Shown piece after piece: positions 1-7,846 of a DNA stretch of 64,000 bases; position 1 is the first letter of the stretch, and the number at the start of each line of letters is the position of its first letter. Under the pieces are notes generated by a model that was not told the DNA's origin, did not search any database, and worked only from the letters and a program-made list of their open reading frames with translations. Position numbers and translations under genes: made by a program. Source of the DNA: Nonomuraea thailandensis (lineage in GTDB: Bacteria > Actinomycetota > Actinomycetes > Streptosporangiales > Streptosporangiaceae); contig NZ_JAMZEB010000002.1 of NCBI RefSeq assembly GCF_024172165.1, positions 12,607,501-12,671,500 on the forward strand, given 5' to 3'.

Positions 1-315
1 GCAGAGCTTGCCCTCAAGTGCGGCCTGCGTCTGCACCCCCTGGGCGACGTGGGCGTAGTGCGGGGAGACGACGGAGTTGACGATGATGGCGACGCTGCGG
101 CTGCTGGCCCCGGCGAGGTTGCGGGCGTTGGCGTTGGCGACGTAGTCGAGCTCGCGGACCGCCTTCATGACCTTGCTGCGGGTGGCCGGGGCGCTGGGAT
201 AGGAGCCGGACAGGATGCGGGAGACCGTGGCCACGGACACGCCCGCGTGCGCGGCCACGTCGCGGATCGTCGTCGGCCGCCGCTCGCCGCTCTCGGACGC
301 CGCACGCCGGACCAT
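1..315 (-). CDS. LacI-family transcriptional regulator, C-terminus cut by window edge
   Basis: The reverse strand reads 105 codons from an ATG at 315 and runs off the left edge. It begins with a LacI helix-turn-helix (IRDVAAHAGVSVATVSRIL at about residues 18-36), followed by the hinge-type segment NANARNLAG and the first strand of the sugar-binding domain (SVAIIVNSVVSPHYA). The family binds palindromic operators and is released by a sugar or sugar derivative. A GGGAGGTG ribosome site lies just upstream of the ATG. It is divergent from a DUF2264 gene, with two LacI-type palindromes between them, so it probably controls that gene and itself. The effector cannot be told because the ligand domain is missing. 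Confidence 0.9.
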   Translation of the reverse strand, partial: MVRRAASESGERRPTTIRDVAAHAGVSVATVSRILSGSYPSAPATRSKVMKAVRELDYVANANARNLAGASSRSVAIIVNSVVSPHYAHVAQGVQTQAALEGKLC

Positions 316-339
316 GCCACCTCCCAGTGAAACATATGG

Positions 340-433
340 GTAAACCGCTTACATGGCATGTTTCCGCCCGGCCGTCACGCTGTCAAATCACGCCGTGCAC
401 TGTCACATTCGAGACGGAGAGTGAAACGCTTAC
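340..433. promoter_or_regulatory. Two LacI-type operators in a divergent promoter region
   Basis: GTAAACCGCTTAC (340-352) and GTGAAACGCTTAC (421-433) are near-identical imperfect palindromes with GTRA/TTAC ends around a central CG, the usual form of a LacI-family operator. They are 81 bp apart between a divergent LacI gene and the DUF2264 gene. Seen: the two matching sites. Inferred: they bind the adjacent regulator. Confidence 0.65.
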
Positions 434-490
434 CGCTGGAAGCCGTTCTTAGGCTCCATTTTCGCGGCATATTGGCCTAGTATCCGCTTT

Positions 491-2347
491 ATGCCGATCC
501 CCGATGAGAACCCTCGTGAACACTGGGAGGCCATGGCGGACCACCTGCTGGCCGCCGTGCTGCCGTACGCGACCGACGGTCTCGCCCAGTACCGCCTGCC
601 CGGCAGGGCCAGCAGGTCGGGGCCGGTGAGCGACGGTCTCGAAGGGTACGCGCGCACGTTCATGCTGGCCGCGTTCAGGATCGCGGGGGCGGGCGGCGAC
701 GTGCCGCCGGGGCTGCTGGAGCGGTACGCGAGCGGCCTGACCGCCGGCACCGACCCGGCGCACCCGTACGCGTGGCCCGCGCTGACCGACATGTCGCAGC
801 AGCTCGTCGAGGCGGCCTCGATCGCGCTGGCGCTGCACGAGACGCGGCCCTGGCTGTTCGACCGGCTCTCGCCCGCGCAGCAGGAGCGGGTGGTGGGCTG
901 GCTGGCCGGGTTCGTGGGGCGGCGCACGCCGGAGAACAACTGGGTGATGTTCCGGGTGATCGTCGAGCAGTTCCTGGCCGGGGTGGGCGGGCCGTACGAA
1001 CCGGACGAGATCAGCGGCGGGCTGGAGCGCGTCGAGGAGTGGTACGCGGGCGACGGCTGGTACTCCGACGGCAAGGGCAAGAACTTCGACTACTACTGCG
1101 GCTGGGCGCTGCACCTGTACCCGTCGTTGTGGGCCAGGATGAGCGGCGACACGGCCAGGCAGGAGTTGTACGCCGGCCGGTTGCGCCGCTTCCTGGAGCA
1201 GTACCAGCACTTCTTCGCCGCCGACGGCGGGCCCGTGCACCAGGGACGCTCGCTGACGTACCGGTTCGCGACGGCGGCGCCGCTGTGGCTGGGCGCGCTC
1301 ACCGGCGCCTCGCCGCTGCCGCCCGGCCGGACCCGGCGCATCGCCGGGCGGGTGCTGCGCCACTTCGCCGAGCGAGGTGCGCCGGACGAGCGCGGGCTGC
1401 TGTCCCTCGGCTGGTACGACCCGTTCCCGCCCATCGCGCAGTCCTACTCGGGGCCGGCGTCGCCGTACTGGGCGAGCAAGGCGTTCCTCGGCCTGCTGCT
1501 CCCGCCCGAGCACCCCGTCTGGACCGCGCCCGAGGAGCCCGCGCCCGTCGAGCTGGCCGACCGCTCGCTGGCCATGCCCGCCCCCGGCTGGCTGCTGCAC
1601 ACCACCAGCGCCGACGGCGTCGTACGCCTGATCAACCACGGCAGCGACCGCGACCGCGTCCAGCCCCCGGACGGCGCCCCCGACCCGTACTACGTCAAGC
1701 TCGCCTACACCAGCCACACGGGCCCCGAGGTGGGGGAGCAGGCCCGGGGCGTGGACAACCACGTGGCCGTCATCGCGCCCGACGGCACCGCCTCGCTGCG
1801 CCGCTTCATCGAGCCGCTCGCCGTCTGCGACGGCTTCGCCGCCTCGGCCTACCAGGACGGTCCCGTACGGGTGGTGACCGCCTCCGTCGTGGACGGCGCC
1901 GCCGAGATCAGGATCCACCGCGTCACGGCGCCGGCCGGGCACCAGGTGCGGGACGGCGGCCACGCCCTCGCCGCCCCGGCCCCGCCTGCCCTCCGCCAGA
2001 AGGACGGCCTGGCGCTCGCCGCCCGCCCGGACGGGCTGACCAGCGCCGTGCGCGCGCTGAGCGGTTTCACCGGCACGGGCCTGGTCACGGCCGCGGGCGC
2101 CAACGCCTTCGGCCACCACTCCGCCACCCCGTACGCCTTCGCGACGTCCCACCCCGGCGGCACCGCCCTCTACGTCAGCCTCGTCTGGCTGGCCGGAACG
2201 GAGCAGGACCCGCCTGCTCCCGCCGTGCAGATCGAGCCTGCTGACGTGGTTGTTCTGCGCCTTCCCTGGGGCCGCATGGTGACGGTCGACATGGGGGCGG
2301 ACGTGCCGGCGGCGCGTCGGCACGAGCCTGCGGAGCCGCGTCCGTAA
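491..2347 (+). CDS. DUF2264 domain-containing protein
   Basis: A 618-residue cytosolic protein without a signal peptide. It matches the DUF2264 family throughout: an N-terminal alpha/alpha-barrel-like half rich in Trp and Tyr (for example ENNWVMFRVI near residue 152 and KNFDYYCGWALHLYPS near residue 197), followed by a beta-rich C-terminal half. The family resembles six-hairpin glycoside hydrolases or lyases, but I know of no established reaction, so a role in carbohydrate breakdown is inference supported by the divergent LacI gene and its operators. No Shine-Dalgarno precedes the ATG, and a TAGTAT hexamer at 478-483 is only 7 bases upstream, which would suit a leaderless transcript. Confidence 0.85.
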   Translation: MPIPDENPREHWEAMADHLLAAVLPYATDGLAQYRLPGRASRSGPVSDGLEGYARTFMLAAFRIAGAGGDVPPGLLERYASGLTAGTDPAHPYAWPALTDMSQQLVEAASIALALHETRPWLFDRLSPAQQERVVGWLAGFVGRRTPENNWVMFRVIVEQFLAGVGGPYEPDEISGGLERVEEWYAGDGWYSDGKGKNFDYYCGWALHLYPSLWARMSGDTARQELYAGRLRRFLEQYQHFFAADGGPVHQGRSLTYRFATAAPLWLGALTGASPLPPGRTRRIAGRVLRHFAERGAPDERGLLSLGWYDPFPPIAQSYSGPASPYWASKAFLGLLLPPEHPVWTAPEEPAPVELADRSLAMPAPGWLLHTTSADGVVRLINHGSDRDRVQPPDGAPDPYYVKLAYTSHTGPEVGEQARGVDNHVAVIAPDGTASLRRFIEPLAVCDGFAASAYQDGPVRVVTASVVDGAAEIRIHRVTAPAGHQVRDGGHALAAPAPPALRQKDGLALAARPDGLTSAVRALSGFTGTGLVTAAGANAFGHHSATPYAFATSHPGGTALYVSLVWLAGTEQDPPAPAVQIEPADVVVLRLPWGRMVTVDMGADVPAARRHEPAEPRP

Positions 2348-2378
2348 CCTGGTGCGCAGGTTCGAGGGGACGTGCGCG

Positions 2379-2902
2379 ATGGGCGTGCGGAGCGCGATCG
2401 GCTGGCCCGAGCGCTACCTGCCGGGCACCACCGACGACTTCGTCTCCAACGAGGCCGTGGTCAAGGGGCCGCGGGCGGCGGACGTGTGGCCGCACCTGGT
2501 CGACACCTCGCGGTGGGAGTCGTACTACGGCAACGTCTCCCACATCTCGTTCCCGGACGGCGAGGGCCTCGTGCCGGCTCCCGGCCCGCACTTCAGCTTC
2601 GCCACCTTCGGCTTCCCGCCCCTGGTGGCGCGGGTCGTCCAGTACGTGCCGCCCGTCGAGGGTCAGGCCGCTCGCCTGTCCTGGACCGCGCGCCAGGACG
2701 GGCCGCCCGCGGAGCGGCTCGATGTGTTGCATGCGTGGCTGGTGGAGGATCTGGCTGGTGGGCGCGTACGGGGTCCTGACTCAGGAGTCCCAGCTCGGTG
2801 AGCCCGCTGCGGCCTTGGCCGGGCAGCGGCCCAACCCCGATGCTCAACGGGCACCAGCACTGGCTCGACGGCCTCGTCCGCGCCGCCGCCGCTGCCCACT
2901 GA
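2379..2902 (+). pseudogene. SRPBCC-family protein, disrupted by two +1 frameshifts
   Basis: From ATG 2379 (GAGGGGA ribosome site at 2364-2370) the product is an SRPBCC/polyketide-cyclase-like protein (TSRWESYYGNVSHISFPDG; LDVLHAWLVEDL). The family is a helix-grip fold that binds hydrophobic ligands. After GGRVR the frame is lost at the GGGG near 2771. It continues one frame over as LTQESQLGEPAAALAGQRPNP, then shifts again at the CCCC near 2837 and finishes as MLNGHQHWLDGLVRAAAAAH before a TGA at 2900-2902. Removing one G and one C restores a full-length protein of about 173 residues. Both lesions are in homopolymers, so they may be true decay or sequencing or assembly errors. Confidence 0.75.
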
Positions 2903-3354
2903 ACGCGCCTCCGCCGAACCTGCACGCCGCGCTGCCCACGGGAACGCTGCCGGGCGGCGGTGCGGGGGCGGTGCGGGGGCGGGCCGCCGCGGGTCGGCGG
3001 TGAGAGGGAGCGAATTGCGGCGCCGGCCGTCGTGGTCGGGCGGAGGCAGGGGCGAAGCGCGGCACCGGGGTGGTCGCGGTTGGCGGGATGGTGGGCAGTG
3101 AGGGGCCGGTGCCTGCCACCGCGGTCGGAGGGGCGACGGGGAGTGAGGCGCGTTGCCCGGTCGTCGCGGTCGGTGTCGTCGTGGTCGGGAGGGATCGTGG
3201 GGAGCGAGGTGCGGCGCCCGGCTGTCGTGGTCGGGCGGGTGGTGGCGGCTCCGCGCTGTCGTGGTCGGGCGGGTGGTGGCGGGTGAGGTGCGGCTCCGAA
3301 CTGTCGGGGCCGGGTGGTGGCACGAGGGCTGCGTGCGGGGTTGGACGGGCGCTG
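2903..3354. repeat. Gene-free convergent spacer filled with degenerate GT/GC-rich repeats
   Basis: No credible gene is present. Strand composition is skewed to G and T on the plus strand, with many diverged copies of a GTCGTGGTCGGGCGGG-type unit. The clearest pair is an exact 28-bp direct repeat at 3221-3248 and 3255-3282 (period 34). The open frames here on both strands are low-complexity Arg/Gly/Pro or Val/Gly strings. The spacer lies between the convergent SRPBCC pseudogene and the DUF4267 gene. Confidence 0.7.
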
Positions 3355-3729
3355 TCAGCTCACGGCGAAGAGCAAGGCGGCGCTGATCAGGACGGCGACC
3401 GCGGTCGCGAAGTGGATGCCGAAGGCCACCGCCTTCGTGCCGCCGTGCCGCAGCACGATCACCGTGTCGCCCAGCGGCACCAGGGCGACGACCAGCATGA
3501 ACCACGCTCCGGCGGAAGGGCCGACGAAGGCCAGTAGCGCCAGGCCGAGCAGGCCGAAGCTGCCGTCACGCAGTCCCTTGATCGTGAGATAGGCCGGATC
3601 GCCGTCCACCTTGGCGGGGACACCGTAGCCGGCGGCAGCGGGGCGCGGCACGAGGAGGAAGCGGGCGCCGATGAACAGCACCATCAGGTTCAGGGCGATC
3701 GCCAGGCCATAGGCAAGGTAAGCGAGCAT
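3355..3729 (-). CDS. DUF4267 small membrane protein
   Basis: A 124-residue integral membrane protein with four predicted hydrophobic segments (residues about 3-27, 53-70, 72-90 and 100-122). It contains the DUF4267 pattern GARFLLVPRPAAAGYGVP near residue 21 and IKGLRDGSFG near residue 50. No biochemical function is established for the family. It diverges from a TetR gene, and the 90-bp gap holds three copies of one palindrome, so it is very likely the repressed target. DUF4267/TetR pairs are a common actinobacterial arrangement. The ATG at 3729 was chosen because it begins the first membrane segment. Confidence 0.85.
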   Translation of the reverse strand: MLAYLAYGLAIALNLMVLFIGARFLLVPRPAAAGYGVPAKVDGDPAYLTIKGLRDGSFGLLGLALLAFVGPSAGAWFMLVVALVPLGDTVIVLRHGGTKAVAFGIHFATAVAVLISAALLFAVS

Positions 3730-3745
3730 GTCGGACTCCTTGGAT

Positions 3746-3809
3746 CTAGCGGTGCTAGGAATGCGAGCAACGCTAGCACTAGCGGTGGCAGAAGTTCTAG
3801 CGGTGCTAG
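3746..3809. promoter_or_regulatory. Three-copy TetR operator between DUF4267 and tetR
   Basis: The palindrome CTAGCGGTGCTAG occurs exactly at 3746-3758 and again at 3797-3809. A diverged copy, CTAGCGGTGGCAG, lies at 3779-3791 and is preceded by CTAGCACTAG at 3773-3782. The whole divergent promoter region is therefore tiled with one operator. The last copy ends only 10 bases before the tetR start codon, which fits autorepression. Confidence 0.75.
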
Positions 3810-3819
3810 ATTTGAGAGC

Positions 3820-4395
3820 ATGTCAAAACAGACGCGTATGGAACGCCTGCGTGCCGAGCGGGAGAAGCTGATCATCACGGCGGCCAGGGAACTGGCCGAG
3901 GCCGAGGGGTGGGAGGCGGTTACGACCCGGCGGCTGGCTGAGCGGGTCGGGTACAGCCAGCCGGTGCTCTATGGCCATTTCAAGGGCAAGGACGCGATCG
4001 TGGCGGCCGTGGCGGTGGAGGGGTTCGCCGTCATGGCCGAGGAGTTGCGGGCTGCTCGTACGGAGGGGGTGGACGCGGCGGGGGCTCTGGCGGGTGTCGC
4101 GCAGGCGTACACGTCCTTCGCGGGCTGGCGGCCGGCGCTCTACGACGCGATGTTCCACCAGAAGGTGGACCTGCCGTTCGCCGATCCGGAAGCGCCGGCG
4201 GCCCTGTGGGCGGCGTACGGCGAGTTGGAGGAGGCCGTGCGGCCGTTCGCGGACGAGGAGGGGGAGTTGGGGCTGGTGGTGGAGACGTTCTGGGCCGCGT
4301 TGCACGGTCTGACGACGCTCATGCGCTCCGGGAGGCTGCCCAGTCAGGGGCATGACAGAAGGCTCGCCATCCTGCTGTCCCGCTTCACCGCCTGA
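3820..4395 (+). CDS. TetR/AcrR-family regulator of the adjacent DUF4267 gene
   Basis: A 191-residue protein with an N-terminal TetR helix-turn-helix (residues about 12-58, including TRRLAERVGYSQPVLYGHF) and a ligand-binding half with a WHG/TetR_C-like pattern (YTSFAGWRPALYDAMF near 101; VVETFWAALHGLTTLMRSG near 157). It presumably represses itself and the divergent membrane protein through the three palindromes at 3746-3809. Its final codons and stop (RFTA-stop) form the first unit of a 25-bp tandem repeat that fills the downstream spacer. Confidence 0.88.
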   Translation: MSKQTRMERLRAEREKLIITAARELAEAEGWEAVTTRRLAERVGYSQPVLYGHFKGKDAIVAAVAVEGFAVMAEELRAARTEGVDAAGALAGVAQAYTSFAGWRPALYDAMFHQKVDLPFADPEAPAALWAAYGELEEAVRPFADEEGELGLVVETFWAALHGLTTLMRSGRLPSQGHDRRLAILLSRFTA

Positions 4396-4600
4396 GGTCT
4401 GTCCACGGCTCACGCCCTGAGGTCTGTCCCCGCGACGCCGCCTGAGGTCTGTCCACGGTTCGCCCCCGGGGGGCCTGTCCGCAGTTCACCGCCTGAGGTC
4501 TGTCGTGCTGCACCGCCCGAGGCCTGCCACGGATCGCCGACCTGAGGTCTGTCCCGCTTCGCGGCCTGCGGTTTGTTCCGCTTCGCCGCCTGCAGCGGCG
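4391..4600. repeat. 25-bp tandem repeat that starts on the tetR stop codon
   Basis: CCTGAGGTCTGTCC recurs at 4391-4404, 4416-4429, 4441-4454, 4492-4505 (last base changed) and 4541-4554. Diverged copies occupy the intervening 25-bp slots near 4466, 4517, 4565 and 4589. Most units also keep the preceding TTCACCGC/TTCGCCGC string, so the unit contains the last codons and the TGA of the upstream tetR gene. There are about nine units, increasingly degenerate away from the gene. Confidence 0.85.
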
Positions 4601-4659
4601 CTGCGCTGAGAGTGTGCGCTCGTGATGGAGGGCGATGGGCAGGCGTGGGTCGTGGGAAA

Positions 4660-4771
4660 GGCGATCGTCCGGGCGCGGTCCGGGTCCAACGGCGGCTGTT
4701 CGGGGCGGGGCCGGGGCGGACGGGTGATCGTCAGGGCGTGGTGGGGGGCAGGGAGGTGATCGTCAGGGCGT
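4660..4771. repeat. Repeated stop-codon segment of the XRE gene
   Basis: GGTGATCGTCAGGGCGT occurs exactly at 4723-4739 and 4755-4771 (period 32). A diverged copy (GGCGATCGTCCGGGCGC) lies at 4660-4676. The 4755-4771 copy contains the TGA (4763-4765 on the reverse strand) and final codons of the XRE regulator. This is the same pattern as the array at 4391, from the opposite side of the same convergent spacer. Between 4601 and 4659 I see nothing. Confidence 0.7.
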
Positions 4772-5638
4772 CGCCGGTGGGAAGGGGACGGGTTCGGACG
4801 GCGCGGGGCCGCTGGCTGAGAGGGCGCGCAGGGCGTTGGCGGTGAAGTCGTCGAGAGGGTAGAAGAGCTCGATCGCCAGCTCGGACAACGTCACATCGGC
4901 CGGAGCGCCGAACGTGGCCATGGTGCTGAACATCGCCAGCTCACCGAACGGAGTGCGGATCCTCAGGGGCACCTGGATCGGGCTCGGCCGGTGGCGCGAG
5001 GCTGCGTGATGAGGAGCCTCCTCGCCGCTCGACGGGATCGGGTAGCGGGACACCTCCTCGTGCAGACGGCGGAGCTCGATGTCGCCGGTGGCGTTGACCT
5101 GGCGCGACAGCCGTTCGAGGAAGAGCTCTCTCACCTCCTCCAGGTTGGCCAGCCGCCCGGCCAGCCCGTCGGGATGCAGAGCCAGCCGGAACACGTTCGG
5201 CCGCGGCTCCAGCAGGTGGGGCGGGATGCCGTCCATCAGGACGCCCATGGCGTGGTTGCCCTGCAACACGTTCCAGACCCGGTCCACCACGACGGCGGGG
5301 TACGGCTCGTGCGCCGTCAGCATGGTCTCCAGCGCGGCCCGGATCGAGGCCATGTACGCGTCGTCCAGGCTGCTCTCCCGGTAGGCGGGGGCGTAGTCGG
5401 CGGCCAGGAGCAGCGTGTTGCGCTCGCGCAGGGGCACGTCGAGCGCGGCGGACAGGCGCAGCAGCATCGCGCGGCTCGGACGGGCACGGCCGGTCTCCAT
5501 GTACGACAGGTGCCGCGCCGAGGTCTCGGCCAGGTTGGCGAGATCGAGCTGGCTGAGCCTGCGGCGCTGCCGCCACTCCCGCAGCAGGGCGCCCACGCGA
5601 GACGGCTGTTCAACGTCCATCCGAGGAGGATAAGCCAC
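4763..5638 (-). CDS. XRE-family regulator with MmyB-like ligand-binding domain
   Basis: A 291-residue protein. Residues about 12-65 form a Cro/C1 helix-turn-helix (LREWRQRRRLSQLDLANLAE; SYMETGRARPSRAML). The rest matches the MmyB-like LBD of actinobacterial regulators (YPAVVVDRVWNVLQGNHAM near 112; FGELAMFSTMATFGAPADVTL near 233). These proteins usually control a neighbouring gene in response to an unknown, possibly fatty-acid-like, ligand. The target is probably the divergent membrane protein at 5743. The GTG at 5638 gives the longest frame; an in-frame ATG at 5620 is an equally possible start because neither has a clear ribosome site. Confidence 0.87.
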   Translation of the reverse strand: MAYPPRMDVEQPSRVGALLREWRQRRRLSQLDLANLAETSARHLSYMETGRARPSRAMLLRLSAALDVPLRERNTLLLAADYAPAYRESSLDDAYMASIRAALETMLTAHEPYPAVVVDRVWNVLQGNHAMGVLMDGIPPHLLEPRPNVFRLALHPDGLAGRLANLEEVRELFLERLSRQVNATGDIELRRLHEEVSRYPIPSSGEEAPHHAASRHRPSPIQVPLRIRTPFGELAMFSTMATFGAPADVTLSELAIELFYPLDDFTANALRALSASGPAPSEPVPFPPATP

Positions 5639-5667
5639 CCCCAGGTGGGCGCCGCCATGACCTCGGA

Positions 5668-5686
5668 GGTTATTGAGCGCGTAACC
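5668..5686. promoter_or_regulatory. Inverted repeat in the XRE/membrane-protein divergent region
   Basis: GGTTA-N9-TAACC, extendable to 8-bp arms with one mismatch (GGAGGTTA/TAACCACC), is centred between the two divergent genes. It is the only evident dyad in the gap and is a candidate binding site for the XRE regulator. Confidence 0.45.
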
Positions 5687-5742
5687 ACCGCGGTGACATG
5701 GTCTTCTCCGGTGACGACCGACTCAGGAGAAGGAGATCTCGG

Positions 5743-6156
5743 ATGAGCACGCCGACCGGGCACCCGGAGACGGACACCGCGGGCCCGCTGCGCACGATCT
5801 TGCGGATCGACGGATGGAGCACGGCCGTGTTCGGGGTGATCATGCTCGCCGCCGCCCAGCCCCTCAGCGGCCCGCTCGGCCTGCCGACCGCCTGGTCCAT
5901 CCCGTTCGGCGTGGCCATGCTGGGCGGGGCGGCGGCGCTCGGCCTCATCGCCGGCCATCCGCGGATTCCTGCGCGATATGTGGCGTTCGTCGTGGCGGGC
6001 AACGCGCTGTCTTGCGTGGCGCTGCTGGTCCTGGCGTTCGCGGAGGTGATGCCGCTGACCGGGTTGGGGGTGGCGTTCCTGCTGGTCGGGGCGCTGGTCG
6101 TCGCTGTCTACGCAGGGCTCGAGTTCGCGGGGCTCCGGCGGCTGCGGGCCGGGTGA
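5743..6156 (+). CDS. Small four-helix membrane protein, unknown function
   Basis: A 137-residue protein with a short polar N-terminus and four hydrophobic segments (residues about 27-44, 50-68, 77-98 and 104-127). I recognise no catalytic motif. ATG 5743 is preferred over an upstream in-frame codon because of the AAGGAGA ribosome site at 5730-5736. Divergent pairing with an MmyB-like XRE regulator suggests it is that regulator's target; in other actinobacteria such regulators often flank SDR or small membrane genes. No function should be assigned. Confidence 0.75.
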   Translation: MSTPTGHPETDTAGPLRTILRIDGWSTAVFGVIMLAAAQPLSGPLGLPTAWSIPFGVAMLGGAAALGLIAGHPRIPARYVAFVVAGNALSCVALLVLAFAEVMPLTGLGVAFLLVGALVVAVYAGLEFAGLRRLRAG

Positions 6157-6268
6157 TGGGGTGAGGGGCGGGGCGGCCGGAGGGGCATGAAGGGTGGGGT
6201 GGTCGGAGGGGCATGATCGGTATACGTTCGGGCGATACCGGTCCTCCTCCTCCGAAGGGGCGCGTACC

Positions 6269-7648
6269 GTGCGATCACGGTTTCTGGCCGCGCTGACGGC
6301 CCTGCTGGCTCTCGTCCTGCCCGCTCCGCCGGCCACCGCCGCGGCCCAGGACGACCTGCTCGAACGGCTCAAGGCCATCCCGGGACTGACCGTCGTGTCG
6401 GAGACCCAGCCGTCCGGCTATCGGTTCTTCGTCCTGTCCTACACGCAGCCCGCCGACCACCGGAACCCCGGCAAGGGCACCTTCCAGCAGCGCCTCACCC
6501 TGCTCCACCGCTCGGAACAGGCGCCCGTCGTGCTCGCCACCAGCGGGTACGGGCTGCCCGTCAACCCGGGCGCCTCGCGTACCGAGCCCACCCGCCTGAT
6601 CGACGGCAACCAGGTCTCCGTCGAGCACCGCTTCTTCCGCTCCTCGCGCCCGTCCCCGGCCGACTGGGACGACCTGACCATCTGGCAGGAGGCGACCGAC
6701 GAGCACCGGATCGTGCGGGCGCTCAAGACGATCTACTCCGGGAAGTGGATCCAGACCGGGGGGAGCAAGGGCGGGATGACCTCCGTCTATCACCGCCGCT
6801 TCTACCCGGGCGACGTGGACGGGGTGGTGGCCTACGTCGCGCCCAACGATCCGATCAACCCGCTGGACCACGCCTACGACCGGTTCTTCGCCCGGGTCGG
6901 CACCGAGGAGTGCCGTACCGCGCTGGAGAACGTGCAGCGTGAGGCGCTCAAGCGGCGCGAGCGGATGGTGGCGATGCTGGAGGCGGACGCCGCGCGCAAC
7001 GGCTACACCTTCGCCAGGACGCTCGGCAGCGCGGACCGGTCGTTCGAGATGACGGTGCTCGACACGGCGTGGGCGTTCTGGCAGTACCTGTCGGTGGCCG
7101 ACTGCCCGTCCGTGCCGTCCGCGAGCGCGACGGACGAGGAGCTGTACGCCTGGATCGACAACGTCGCATCCTTCGCCTTCTACACCGACCAGGGCATCGA
7201 GTACTACGCGCCGTACTACTACCAGGCGGCCACCCAGCTCGGCTGGCCCGACCTGGCCTTCCGGCACCTGCGCGGGCTGATCCGCCACCGCGGGCTCTAC
7301 CAGCCGAACTCGGTGCTGCCCGCCGAGCTGCGCTCCCGGCACGATCCGTGGCCGATGCTGGACGTGGACCACTGGGTGCGTACGCGCTCGGAGCGCATGC
7401 TGTTCGTCTACGGCGAGAACGATCCGTGGAGTGCCGAGCGGTTCACGCCGAGCAGGCATGACTCCTACCTGTACGTGGCTCCGGGCGCCAACCACGGAGC
7501 CTCCATCGCGTTGTTGCCGGAGGAGGAACGGGCGGCGGCGACGGCCACGTTGCTGCGCTGGGCGGACGTGTCGCCGGCCCGGCGAGCCCCGGAGGCGGCG
7601 CCGTCCCTTCCTGACGATCCGATGCTTCCGGATCGTCACACCCGCTGA
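6269..7648 (+). CDS. Secreted tripeptidyl aminopeptidase, peptidase family S37
   Basis: A 459-residue protein with a signal peptide (RSRFLAALTALLALVL, likely cleaved after the ATA near residue 24). The mature part matches the S37 (PS-10) family of Streptomyces-type secreted tripeptidyl aminopeptidases, which remove N-terminal tripeptides. The nucleophile elbow is GGSKGG (Ser near 165), the acid lies in YGENDPWS (Asp near 383), and the His lies in ANHGAS (near 408), giving an alpha/beta-hydrolase triad. The GTG at 6269 was chosen over the longer frame because it directly precedes the signal peptide and follows GAAGGGG (6254-6260). A 28-bp tandem repeat begins on the base after its stop codon. 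Confidence 0.9.
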   Translation: MRSRFLAALTALLALVLPAPPATAAAQDDLLERLKAIPGLTVVSETQPSGYRFFVLSYTQPADHRNPGKGTFQQRLTLLHRSEQAPVVLATSGYGLPVNPGASRTEPTRLIDGNQVSVEHRFFRSSRPSPADWDDLTIWQEATDEHRIVRALKTIYSGKWIQTGGSKGGMTSVYHRRFYPGDVDGVVAYVAPNDPINPLDHAYDRFFARVGTEECRTALENVQREALKRRERMVAMLEADAARNGYTFARTLGSADRSFEMTVLDTAWAFWQYLSVADCPSVPSASATDEELYAWIDNVASFAFYTDQGIEYYAPYYYQAATQLGWPDLAFRHLRGLIRHRGLYQPNSVLPAELRSRHDPWPMLDVDHWVRTRSERMLFVYGENDPWSAERFTPSRHDSYLYVAPGANHGASIALLPEEERAAATATLLRWADVSPARRAPEAAPSLPDDPMLPDRHTR

Positions 7649-7720
7649 CCGGCACGTCGGTCAGTCGAGCGCCAGGCCGGCACGTCGGTCAGTCGAGCGC
7701 CAGGCCGGCATGTCGGTCAG
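7649..7720. repeat. 28-bp tandem repeat directly after the S37 stop codon
   Basis: Two perfect 28-bp units (7649-7676 and 7677-7704, beginning CCGGCACGTCGGTCAGTCG) and a 16-bp partial third copy with one change (7705-7720). The array begins on the first base after the TGA at 7646-7648, in a spacer between convergent genes. Confidence 0.9.
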
Positions 7721-7783
7721 GCGCTCGCCCGCCCGGCTGAGCGCGCGGATCACGGATTCGGGCAGAAGCCGTGACCCGCGCCG

Positions 7784-7802
7784 CCGTCCGTTCGGCGGAC
7801 GG
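7784..7802. terminator. Possible hairpin between convergent genes
   Basis: CCGTCCG (7784-7790) and CGGACGG (7796-7802) form a 7-bp GC-rich stem with a TTCGG loop. No T-run follows. It could terminate either the S37 gene or the opposing sugar operon. It is weak evidence in a sequence this GC-rich. Confidence 0.35.
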
Positions 7803-7846
7803 TCGTCGCCGCGGCCCGCCGACTGCGGCCGACCGCGGCCGGCCGT

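Noticed and set aside
449..2323. Reverse-strand open frame opposite the DUF2264 gene
   Set aside because: No recognisable domain, biased composition; the plus-strand product matches a known family along its whole length.
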